This document shows, piece after piece, positions 52,976 through 59,890 of a stretch of DNA of 64,000 bases. A model generated the notes under the pieces. It was given only the letters and a program-made list of their open reading frames with translations. It did no database searches and was not told where the DNA came from. Source of the DNA: Rhodanobacter sp. C06 (GTDB lineage Bacteria; Pseudomonadota; Gammaproteobacteria; Xanthomonadales; Rhodanobacteraceae); NCBI RefSeq assembly GCF_002001105.1, contig NZ_MUNP01000050.1, positions 1 to 64,000 on the forward strand. The letters run 5' to 3'. Position 1 is the first letter of the stretch, and each line of letters begins with the position of its first letter. The translations under genes and the position numbers were made by a program.

Positions 52976-53836
52976 TCAATCCGGATCACGCATGCCCTGC
53001 ATGCCTTGCATCGGCTTCGAGCTGAAGAACAGGTAGAAGTTGGAAGGCACCTCGATGGCCTGACCCTGCCTCTCGGCCTTGCGCAGTTTCGCCACCGAGG
53101 TGATGCCGAAGCCGCCACTCTGGTCTGGCCAATCGGCCGGGTCGGTGACCAGCACCGGCTCCACTTCCCACCAGATCGCCTTTTCCGTGTTTGCGAGCGC
53201 ATTGGCGATCACGTGGCTGTGGTTCGGCGTGGGCAGGAACACATTCGTCGCCGGTGCCGGCAGCTTCCCGAGCGCGACCAGCACCTTGCCGAGGTCGACC
53301 GCGGAGGCGTGCATCGTGCAGGTCCCCGGCATCGAGCCCGGCCCGGGACAGTCGGTGAACACCAGCGGCTTGATCTTGTAGGCCTCCGGCACCGCTCCGA
53401 ACAGCTGGATCAGCACCTTGCCGAGGGCGGGCCCGCACAGCGTGGCGGCCCTGACCCCGGTCGGGCACGGGATGGCGTCGTTGGGGTTCTGGTCCTTGTC
53501 CAGCGAGAACATCGGCACCAGCACGTAAAGAATGGCCGTTCTCTTCGCGTTTTCGCCGGTCGGATCGATCGTGGGCTGGGTGCCGGCCTGGCAGATCGGT
53601 GTCTGGAATTCGCCCGGGTCCGATTGCGCCAATACGCCGTTGTAGTCGAGATCATCGCCGGGCTGATCGACACAGGCAAAGTTCTGCTGGTAGGTGAACT
53701 TGACCAGCTTGCCGTGCGCAAACCCCTCGGTCTGGTTGGGTCGTAGCGATTGGGCGTTGGCGCCGCCGACGGCAAACAGCGCCGCAAGCAAGGCCGCCGG
53801 CAAGAGCTTCAGGAGTGAACGCTTCGTGGGTTTCAT
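52976..53836 (-). CDS. Secreted Cys-containing protein of unknown function
   Basis: A 286-aa protein with a Sec signal peptide (LLKLLPAALLAALFAVGGANAQ, cleavage near residue 29) and six Cys in the mature part (FACVDQ, PICQAG, IPCPTG, TLCGPA, TDCPGP, GTCTMH), consistent with three disulphides in the periplasm or outside the cell. Distinctive blocks are LDYNGVLAQSDPGEFQTPIC, FLPTPNHSHVIANALANTEKAIWWEVEPVLV and a Met-rich end (MQGMQGMRDPD). I do not recognise the family. A sigma/ChrR-type promoter stands 85 bp upstream. The gene is single. Confidence 0.82.
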   Translation of the reverse strand: MKPTKRSLLKLLPAALLAALFAVGGANAQSLRPNQTEGFAHGKLVKFTYQQNFACVDQPGDDLDYNGVLAQSDPGEFQTPICQAGTQPTIDPTGENAKRTAILYVLVPMFSLDKDQNPNDAIPCPTGVRAATLCGPALGKVLIQLFGAVPEAYKIKPLVFTDCPGPGSMPGTCTMHASAVDLGKVLVALGKLPAPATNVFLPTPNHSHVIANALANTEKAIWWEVEPVLVTDPADWPDQSGGFGITSVAKLRKAERQGQAIEVPSNFYLFFSSKPMQGMQGMRDPD

Positions 53837-53920
53837 GGTGCCCTCCTACAGGGATCCATACCTCGCGTACGCCTCTCGCCCCGTATCGCCGATGCGGGAG
53901 TCTCGGGCGTACGCATCAGG

Positions 53921-53947
53921 TACGAAGGCCATCGGTCGGCGGATGCA
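53921..53947 (-). promoter_or_regulatory. Candidate ECF promoter of the secreted Cys-rich protein gene
   Basis: Minus strand TGCATCC (53947-53941), 16 nt, CGTA (53924-53921), then CC. Same spacing as the other five sites. The gene starts about 85 nt downstream, leaving a leader of roughly 75 nt. Confidence 0.78.
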
Positions 53948-54013
53948 CGGAGGAACCCGCTTTTCCGCGACAGGGTTTGCCGCCCTGCCACGGCACGGGA
54001 GCCGTTGCGGCCG

Positions 54014-55117
54014 TCACCGGTCGCAGGAAGCAGGCAGGGTCGGCCCATTCCTTCCCGCCGAAGTACGGTTCTGATGGATCAGCCGATTGAGACGGTCGCG
54101 CAACTGGCGCACCACGGCGCTGCCACCCGTGCGCAGCGTCACGTGATCGTCGCCGGCCGCCGCACGATCGATGGCGTACAACATGCGTTCCAGCGGCAAC
54201 CAGGTGCGCCACCACAGCCAGACGGTGCCGAGCACGGCCAGCAGGCCCAGGCAAGCCACGCCCGCCAGCAACGGTATCGCTTCGCGCGGAACCATGCGCT
54301 GCGCGCCACCGGTCGAGGGCAGCAGCAACCAGACGGCCCGGCCGTTGGAGACCGGTACGGCGAGCGCATCGGCCACCGCCGAACCTGCGCCGGGCAGCGA
54401 CCGTGGGCCATCGCTGGCCGACAGCGCGACTCCACGCAAGCGGGTCAATTCCGTCGGCGATGGCGGCACCGCGCCGCTGTACACGAGTGGGATGGTCGGG
54501 TTGGACGCGCTCAGCAAGGCGAGATCCACGCCGCTCGTGTCGTGTACTTCATTCGCAAAAGCGGCTTCGACGCGCCGAGCAGTCACCACCAGGCCTTGCA
54601 GGCTGCGACCGCGCAACAACGGAGCTATCGCCACGCGCAGCAGGCGATCGTCATCCAGCCAGTATCCCTGCACCGGTTGGTCAGTGGCGATGGCTTTGCG
54701 TACCAGCGGATCGCTGGCGATGGTGGCGGGCGCGCGCGCAAGCAGGCCCGAAATGCCCGCCGGTTTGCCGGCAGGATCGAGCACCAAGGCCACGTCGTAG
54801 CCGTGGCGGCGTTCGTTCAGCTGGTCGATGATGGATGCGCTGTCGATGGCGCCGCCAAGCTGCGGGTTGGGGATCAGCGATTGCGCCATGTAATCGACGA
54901 AGGCGGAATCGTTGGCGAGGGCCTGCGCACGCAGGGCGAGGTTGTCCATGTCCATCCGCTCCAGTGTCGCCAGCAGCTTGCCGCCGGTGGCGACGTTGTG
55001 GCGGGCGTTGGCCAAGGCTTGCCGGCGGGACAGATGGATGGTGCCGACGGCCGCGGCCACGGTGCCGGCCAGCACCAGCAGCAAGCCCAGCGCGAGGGAA
55101 CGATAGGCCGCGCTCAC
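54014..55117 (-). CDS. Cache-type periplasmic sensor protein without output domain
   Basis: A 367-aa protein with an N-terminal helix (LALGLLLVLAGTVAAAVGTIHL), a periplasmic sensor region of about 250 residues resembling double-Cache domains (VALVLDPAGKPAGISGLLARAPATIASDPLVRKAIATDQPVQGYW), a second helix near residue 290 (AIPLLAGVACLGLLAVLGTVWLWWRTW) and a short HAMP-like cytoplasmic tail (LERMLYAIDRAAAGDDHVTLRTGGSAVVRQLRDRLNRLI). No GGDEF, kinase or chemotaxis output follows. It starts at a GTG overlapping the cupredoxin gene stop (GTGA), so the two are made together. Confidence 0.8.
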   Translation of the reverse strand: MSAAYRSLALGLLLVLAGTVAAAVGTIHLSRRQALANARHNVATGGKLLATLERMDMDNLALRAQALANDSAFVDYMAQSLIPNPQLGGAIDSASIIDQLNERRHGYDVALVLDPAGKPAGISGLLARAPATIASDPLVRKAIATDQPVQGYWLDDDRLLRVAIAPLLRGRSLQGLVVTARRVEAAFANEVHDTSGVDLALLSASNPTIPLVYSGAVPPSPTELTRLRGVALSASDGPRSLPGAGSAVADALAVPVSNGRAVWLLLPSTGGAQRMVPREAIPLLAGVACLGLLAVLGTVWLWWRTWLPLERMLYAIDRAAAGDDHVTLRTGGSAVVRQLRDRLNRLIHQNRTSAGRNGPTLPASCDR

Positions 55118-56052
55118 GGGCCAGGCTCCGGATTGATGTCCGCGACGATCGCTGGTTTGCTGATGATCACGCGTTCGTGCAGGTCGCCGAGTGGCGCGGT
55201 CACTGATCGCCTCAGCAATTCGCCCCGCGGGTTCCACACATACAGCGCCCCCGGACCCGGTGGCAGATGGCGCAGGCTGAAATGGCCATCGGCGCTTGCG
55301 GTAGTGCGGTAAGGGCTGGGCACCACCAGCAAGTCCAGTTCCATCGAACGGTGCACGTTGCAACTGATCAGCATCAGGCCGGCACGATCGAAGCTGTGCG
55401 TGGCGGTCTGGCCCGCAGTCTGAAAGCCGAGGTCGAAGGCGCCCCCGGGCGTCACCGAGAACACGTTGTGGCGGATCTGGTCCAGATTCACGAACTTGAC
55501 CGTGCTGCCGAGCGGGATGGCCATGGCCTCCGGCTTGAAGTCGCGATTGACGGTATAGACCGTGTATGTCCCGGCGTGGACCCTGGAAGTGCCCGAGGCG
55601 GGTACGAAATAGACCAGGGTGTTGGCCATGTCGCCGGCCGATATGGGCTGCCCGGACTTGCCGATCAGTTCGATTCGTCCGCTCAGTTCGGCGGAGGTCG
55701 AGTCCGCTTCGGGTCGCGCAGCGACGCTGCGTTGCGAGGCATGCGCCACGCGGGCGATGCGCGGCAGCGGCGACACCGGGGCGACCGGCGCGGATGGCGT
55801 CGCCGGAGGGGTCGCGGTCGCCGGTGCGAGCGCGGCGACCTCCGGCGACGCCGACGGTGCAGCTGGCACCTGCGCCGATGCGGCTGGCGCCGCGGGTTCG
55901 CTCTGGGCAGGCGCAGGCGCCGTACCGGCAACGGATGCGGCGGACGAAGGCGCCACCGTCGGCGCCGAGGTGGAAGGTGTATTTGCCCTGGGTGCCGGAT
56001 TGCACGCGCACAAGCCGAGTGCAGACAACAGAACAAGTCGTTTATCGAGCAT
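55114..56052 (-). CDS. Cupredoxin-domain lipoprotein (methylamine-utilisation-like)
   Basis: A 312-aa exported protein with a lipoprotein-like leader (LVLLSALGLCAC), an Ala/Pro-rich linker (to about residue 115) and a plastocyanin-like domain: TVKFVNLDQIRHNVFSVTPGG and DRAGLMLISCNVHRSMELDLLVV, where His, Cys, His and Met are the type-1 copper ligands. A carboxypeptidase-regulatory-like domain follows (GHFSLRHLPPGPGALYVWNPRG). Such proteins often precede sensor or cytochrome genes; here the Cache protein is coupled to it. Copper binding is inferred from the ligand pattern. Confidence 0.84.
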   Translation of the reverse strand: MLDKRLVLLSALGLCACNPAPRANTPSTSAPTVAPSSAASVAGTAPAPAQSEPAAPAASAQVPAAPSASPEVAALAPATATPPATPSAPVAPVSPLPRIARVAHASQRSVAARPEADSTSAELSGRIELIGKSGQPISAGDMANTLVYFVPASGTSRVHAGTYTVYTVNRDFKPEAMAIPLGSTVKFVNLDQIRHNVFSVTPGGAFDLGFQTAGQTATHSFDRAGLMLISCNVHRSMELDLLVVPSPYRTTASADGHFSLRHLPPGPGALYVWNPRGELLRRSVTAPLGDLHERVIISKPAIVADINPEPGP

Positions 56053-56176
56053 GACAGCCCCCTGTGGCTGTTGTAAGCAAAGTGCTTGCGCCTTTGCGGG
56101 CGCAGCTTTTTCATGGAAAGCGACACCACGCGAACGCCGCGGTTGGCTCGCGACGTTCGCGTGAGAGATCACTTCC

Positions 56177-56677
56177 TCATGGCTTGGTGATGATCTGCCG
56201 GTTCATCGGCGCGAGTTTGGCCAGCAGCTTGTTCTGGGCGCGGAACGGGATGTCGTGCTTGCTCATCGCCTTCTGCAGGTCTTCGACCAGCGCATTGAAA
56301 TCGGCGCGGTCGACGTTCATGCCACGATGCACCGAGGCCATGTCCTTGCCGGTGTAGCTGCACGGGCCATCCAGGATCACGCAGAACTGGTCCACCAGTT
56401 CGACCTTGATGTGCTCGCGGTCGGCGTTCTGGAAGAACGGGCGGGTGACCGGGTCGGCCATCAGGTTGTCCATGAAATCGTTCATCAGCGCGACCAGGCC
56501 GGGCTTGCCGCCGAATTGCTCGAATACCGGCTTGAGGGAAGGATCGCGCGGCGCGGTCGGGTAGGCATCGCCGCCGGCGTTGGAACCGGCCGGTTGCATG
56601 GCGGTTTGCGCCGAAACAGTGGTGCCGGCCATCAGGCCGGCGGCGAGGAGCAGGGCGCAGGGCAGGATCTTGTACAT
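56177..56677 (-). CDS. Group 1 truncated haemoglobin with signal peptide
   Basis: A 166-aa protein: a clear Sec signal (ILPCALLLAAGLMAGTTVSAQ) followed after a linker by a 2/2 globin domain, KPVFEQFGGKPGLVALMNDFMDNLMADPVTRPFFQN, with Phe-rich core and VDQFCVILDGPCSYTGKDMASVHRGMNV, where the His of VHRGM is the proximal haem ligand. Truncated haemoglobins bind O2/NO; export to the periplasm is unusual and suggests a role in NO or oxidant detoxification at the envelope. It is 26 nt downstream of the DUF3034 gene and shares its promoter. Confidence 0.88.
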   Translation of the reverse strand: MYKILPCALLLAAGLMAGTTVSAQTAMQPAGSNAGGDAYPTAPRDPSLKPVFEQFGGKPGLVALMNDFMDNLMADPVTRPFFQNADREHIKVELVDQFCVILDGPCSYTGKDMASVHRGMNVDRADFNALVEDLQKAMSKHDIPFRAQNKLLAKLAPMNRQIITKP

Positions 56678-56703
56678 GGTCAATTCCTCGTGGCGTGATC
56701 GGG

Positions 56704-57618
56704 TCAGAAGCCCACCTGCACGGACGCGTACAGGCCGTGCTGGTTGTCCTTGATGACGACGTTGCCGAGGTTGGCGTAAGCCAGCGTCAGCGAGACGTGC
56801 TTGGTCGGCGCCCAGGCGACGAAGGCGTCGTACCAGTCGTCCTCCTTGGCGATGCCGAGGTTGTTCGGCTTCTGGCGGTATTCCGCGCCGATGGCCCAGT
56901 TGCGGCTGAGCAGGTAGGCGACCGAGCCTTCGAATTCGGCCTGGTAGCTGTCGTTCTTGTCGCCGCCGAAGCCGAGGATGCCGATCTGGTTGGCCTTGGT
57001 GAAGCGCACGGTGGCGTCCAGCAACAGGCTCTGCGACAGGAACAGCTTGGTCGCGCTGATGTAGTAGTCGGTGCTGTGGTCGCTCTTGGCGCCGATCGCG
57101 TGCAGGACCGCGCCCTGGTCGTTGCTCTTGTATTGCATGCCCACCGATACCTGCGGCAACCAGCTGTCCTGGTCGAGTACGGCGTCGCCGAACAGCCGCA
57201 CCTTCACGCCGATCACGTTCTGCCGGAAGCTGAAGCCGCGACCCAGCCCTAGCGCGGCGCCCACGTCCTCGGTGTCGAAACGCTGCTGTGCCACCGAAAA
57301 CTCGACGCGGTTGTCGATGCCGAACATCGCGCCGGCATCGTCGAGGTGGTAGTCCTGCACGTTGACCCGGGTGTAGAACGCGTTCGCGCCGAACTGGCCC
57401 TGCGTGCCGTAGCTGCCGATCAGCGCCCACGGGGTGAGACCGCCGCCGGCGGAACCTTCGATCTGCGACACGCCGCCGGTGAGCAGCAGCTTGCCGCTGA
57501 CGTTGTCAGCTGGATCGCCGCCGTCGGCGGCGATCGCCTGGAGCGAAACCAGTCCGCCAGCCAGCGCCAAGGCGCCGACCAGCAGCAGCTTTTGCCTGCG
57601 AAATTTGTGCATTGCCAT
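56704..57618 (-). CDS. DUF3034 family outer-membrane protein
   Basis: A 304-aa exported protein: signal peptide (LLLVGALALAGGLVSLQAIAA), then the DUF3034 hallmark GKLLLTGGVSQIEGSAGGGLTPWALIGSYGTQGQFGANAFYTRVNVQDYHLDD and alternating beta strands ending in Phe (YASVQVGF), which looks like an outer-membrane beta-barrel. The function of DUF3034 is not known. GGGAGG stands just before the ATG at 57618. The gene begins an operon with the exported truncated haemoglobin under a sigma/ChrR-type promoter. Confidence 0.87.
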   Translation of the reverse strand: MAMHKFRRQKLLLVGALALAGGLVSLQAIAADGGDPADNVSGKLLLTGGVSQIEGSAGGGLTPWALIGSYGTQGQFGANAFYTRVNVQDYHLDDAGAMFGIDNRVEFSVAQQRFDTEDVGAALGLGRGFSFRQNVIGVKVRLFGDAVLDQDSWLPQVSVGMQYKSNDQGAVLHAIGAKSDHSTDYYISATKLFLSQSLLLDATVRFTKANQIGILGFGGDKNDSYQAEFEGSVAYLLSRNWAIGAEYRQKPNNLGIAKEDDWYDAFVAWAPTKHVSLTLAYANLGNVVIKDNQHGLYASVQVGF

Positions 57619-57658
57619 GTCCTCCCTCTTTGGCGCACCACTTGCGCCATGAGGGAGG

Positions 57659-57685
57659 TACGGAGCAAATGCGTCCAAGGATGCA
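57659..57685 (-). promoter_or_regulatory. Candidate ECF promoter of the DUF3034-haemoglobin operon
   Basis: Minus strand TGCATCC (57685-57679), 16 nt, CGTA (57662-57659), then CC. Forty-odd nucleotides upstream of the DUF3034 start. One of six identically spaced sites. Confidence 0.8.
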
Positions 57686-57698
57686 CGGCGAGCGTTTT

Positions 57699-58088
57699 TC
57701 ATTGGACTCGCGCCACGTGCCAGTTGCCGTTCACCCCGTTGCCCAGTGCCGTGCCGGGCGCGGTATCGCCGGCGTAGCGGTAGAGCGGGCGCCCCCGATA
57801 GCTCCACTGCCGGCTGTGATCGGCACGCGAAACCAGTCCGAACCCACCCGCCGCCTTGGCGTCTGTCGCGGCGAGATACGGCGGCCACAACGCGGCGCAG
57901 GTCCCGTTGCACTGGCTATGGCCGCTGTTACCGTCCGGATCGTAGGTGTACAGCGTCATTCCGTGGCTGCCGACCAGCCGCTGCTGGGTGTCGGCCGCAG
58001 GTGGCACCTGCGTTTGCGCGGTGGCCAGGGATGGCTGCAAGCACAGCACGCCCAGCAGGATCGAACAGGTCAGGACCGAGGCTTTCAT
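57699..58088 (-). CDS. Exported YxWxxD-repeat (COG4315-type) protein
   Basis: A 129-aa exported protein with a signal peptide (VLTCSILLGVLCLQPSLATAQ) and the secreted-repeat motif TLYTYDPDGNSGHSQCNGTCAALWPPYLA followed by WSYRGRPLYRYAGDTAPG. The Yx(F/W/Y)xxD pattern and Cys pair match the COG4315 predicted lipoproteins, which are of unknown function and often lie in ECF-sigma-controlled operons. It has its own sigma-type promoter upstream. Confidence 0.86.
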   Translation of the reverse strand: MKASVLTCSILLGVLCLQPSLATAQTQVPPAADTQQRLVGSHGMTLYTYDPDGNSGHSQCNGTCAALWPPYLAATDAKAAGGFGLVSRADHSRQWSYRGRPLYRYAGDTAPGTALGNGVNGNWHVARVQ

Positions 58089-58133
58089 CGCGTATCTACC
58101 CGCTCGACGCAGGCAAATGCCTGCCGAGCTAGA

Positions 58134-58160
58134 TACGGCTGGCGAAGGCGTGCGGATGCG
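58134..58160 (-). promoter_or_regulatory. Candidate ECF promoter of the YxWxxD-protein gene
   Basis: Minus strand CGCATCC (58160-58154; first base differs from the other five copies), 16 nt, CGTA (58137-58134), then TC. The gene starts about 45 nt downstream. Confidence 0.72.
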
Positions 58161-58388
58161 TGATGGATGGGGGTACGGAGGTGGGCGTCCAGCGCGGCGG
58201 GGAAAGCGGCTGTTCGGCGCCACGTTTGGTTCTTCAAGCGGAATCGACACAAACGTCCCGGGCGTGTCGCGAGCTCGCATGAGAAGGAAGCTTCGGTTGC
58301 GAGCGGTCTTGTTTGGTTGAATACCGAAAAGGCAATTGCACGAGGTTGTGCGCGTTCGCCTGCCTGCCCGCAGATTCGCAGCGGCGAC

Positions 58389-58415
58389 TGCATCCAAGGA
58401 GCGTGGCTTCACGTA
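58389..58415 (+). promoter_or_regulatory. Candidate autoregulatory ECF promoter of the sigma/ChrR operon
   Basis: TGCATCC (58389-58395), 16 nt, CGTA (58412-58415). It lies in the 370-bp divergent gap (58089-58458), which holds this site, the opposite-facing site at 58134-58160 and no other gene. If used, translation of the sigma gene must start at 58459 or 58513, not at the further upstream ATG at 58336. Confidence 0.82.
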
Positions 58416-58458
58416 TGAGGGAGAGCAAACATTCGGAATCCAGGCTTTCTGTCCTACC

Positions 58459-59085
58459 ATGGCTACCCATCGCACACACGGAAGCCTGTCGCCGTTCGAG
58501 GCGGCGCGAGCCATGTCGAGCATCGAAACCCACGCGAAGGATGCGGGCTACTGGGCCGGTCAGATGGTGGCCGTCTCGTGCACGCGCGATCGGGATAGCT
58601 TCATGCGCATCTACGACCACTTCGCGCCCCGTGTTCAGCTCTACCTGAAGGGACTGGGTTCGCCTGAAGCCGTCGCGGAGGAGTTGACCCAGGAAGCGTT
58701 GCTGCGACTCTGGCAGCGGGCCGAACTCTACGATGCGGCGCGTAGTGGCCTGTCGACCTGGTTGTTCCGGATCGCCCGGAATCTGCATATCGACCGCGTC
58801 CGTAGGGAACCGCAGTGGGTACCGGTACAAGACGCGCTGGAACGACTCGACGAGCCTGAGGATGCCGGGCCCTCGCCGGCGGAGAGCTACGCCGAGCACG
58901 TCGACCTCAGGAACCGCATCGAGCAGCTCCCGGCCACCCAAGCCCGATTGATCCGCATGTCCTATTTCGAAGCCAAGTCCCACCAGGAAATTGCCGACGA
59001 GCTCGGCATGCCGCTGGGCACGGTGAAATCCTGCCTGCGCCGCGCATTCCTGCGCCTGCAGCTGGGTGTAAGGAGGGGCGCATGA
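58459..59085 (+). CDS. ECF sigma factor (ChrR-associated, RpoE-like)
   Basis: A sigma-70-family ECF factor of 190-208 aa. Region 2: FMRIYDHFAPRVQLYLKGLGSPEAVAEELTQEALLRLWQRAELYD and the following GLSTWLFRIARNLHIDRVRR; region 4: RIEQLPATQARLIRMSYFEAKSHQEIADELGMPLGTVKSCLRRAFLRL with its helix-turn-helix. It overlaps the ChrR-type anti-sigma gene by 4 nt. In Rhodobacter the homologous RpoE-ChrR pair answers singlet oxygen. The start 58459 follows the promoter; a Met at 58513 (MSSIETHAK) is the alternative. Confidence 0.92.
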   Translation: MATHRTHGSLSPFEAARAMSSIETHAKDAGYWAGQMVAVSCTRDRDSFMRIYDHFAPRVQLYLKGLGSPEAVAEELTQEALLRLWQRAELYDAARSGLSTWLFRIARNLHIDRVRREPQWVPVQDALERLDEPEDAGPSPAESYAEHVDLRNRIEQLPATQARLIRMSYFEAKSHQEIADELGMPLGTVKSCLRRAFLRLQLGVRRGA

Positions 59086-59765
59086 CTCCGCGTCATCATC
59101 TCAATGAAGCCACCCTGGTCAGCTTTGCTGCCGGCGCCTTGTCGCCCGAGATGACCGCGGTGGCGGCCACGCATCTCGAAGCCTGCCGCGATTGCCGCGA
59201 CAGGTTGGCCCACGCCGAACGCATCGGTGGCCTCTTGCTGGGACAGCAGCAGGCCGCCGAGCTGGATGCAGCCAAGCGCGGCCGCCTGCGCCGGGAAATG
59301 CTGGATCGCCTCGACGAATCAACGCAAAGCCGCCACGACGGAACCATCCAGGCGCTCTCGCCTGACGTGAGCCCCGGCGATCCGGATGGCCTGCCGCAAC
59401 CGCTGCGGGCTTATTTCGGCCCCACATGGAGTGCACTGCGCTGGCGCTGGGTCGCGCCCGGCGTGCACATGATCCGGGCTGCGCACACCAGCGGCGACAC
59501 CTTGCTTTTGCTCAAGATCGCGCCGGGCAAGAGCATGCCCGTGCATAGCCATCAAGGCACCGAGTTGACCCAGATCCTCCAAGGTGCCTACGACGATGCA
59601 CTGGGTCATTTCAGCCCCGGGGATGCGGCCGACCTCGACAACGAAACGGAGCATCAGCCGATCACCGCGCCGGGCGCGCCGTGTATTTGTGTCGCGGCAA
59701 TGGATGCGCCTTTGCGCTTCCCGGGTTGGCTCGCTCGCAAGCTGCAGCCGCTTGTGGGGTTGTAA
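59082..59765 (+). CDS. chrR: ChrR-type anti-sigma factor with cupin domain
   Basis: A 227-aa zinc anti-sigma factor. The N-terminal sigma-binding domain has the four ligands at ChrR-like positions: His5 or His6, His31, Cys35 and Cys38 (HLEACRDC). A C-terminal cupin domain (residues about 110-210) shows the metal-binding HSHQGTE and later EHQPITAPG segment. In Rhodobacter, the cupin is needed for release of the sigma factor by singlet oxygen. Translational coupling to the sigma gene and the conserved ligands make this assignment firm. Confidence 0.93.
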   Translation: MTPRHHLNEATLVSFAAGALSPEMTAVAATHLEACRDCRDRLAHAERIGGLLLGQQQAAELDAAKRGRLRREMLDRLDESTQSRHDGTIQALSPDVSPGDPDGLPQPLRAYFGPTWSALRWRWVAPGVHMIRAAHTSGDTLLLLKIAPGKSMPVHSHQGTELTQILQGAYDDALGHFSPGDAADLDNETEHQPITAPGAPCICVAAMDAPLRFPGWLARKLQPLVGL

Positions 59766-59890
59766 AAGCTGCAGCAGGCATTGCGGCAAACTTGGCTACG
59801 TTGATCGCCACCTGCGCGGCATGTTCCTGGTCATGGCGTGTCGGAATCCACGCATCCAAACCTTCCCCGCTCGGTCAGCGGATTCCATTC

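Noticed and set aside
53837-53920. A second GCATCG...CGTA combination close to the secreted-protein gene
   Set aside because: The -35 differs (GCATCG) and the spacing is 18, unlike the six consistent sites; the copy at 53921-53947 fits exactly.
56053-56176. cgcgaacg/cgttcgcg inverted repeat as an intrinsic terminator after the truncated haemoglobin gene
   Set aside because: The 8-bp stem has a loop of about 17 nt and no T run, so it is not convincing as a terminator.
58336-58458. Upstream ATG and N-terminal extension of the sigma factor
   Set aside because: It would place the candidate promoter 58389-58415 inside the gene, and the residues are unlike sigma factors.
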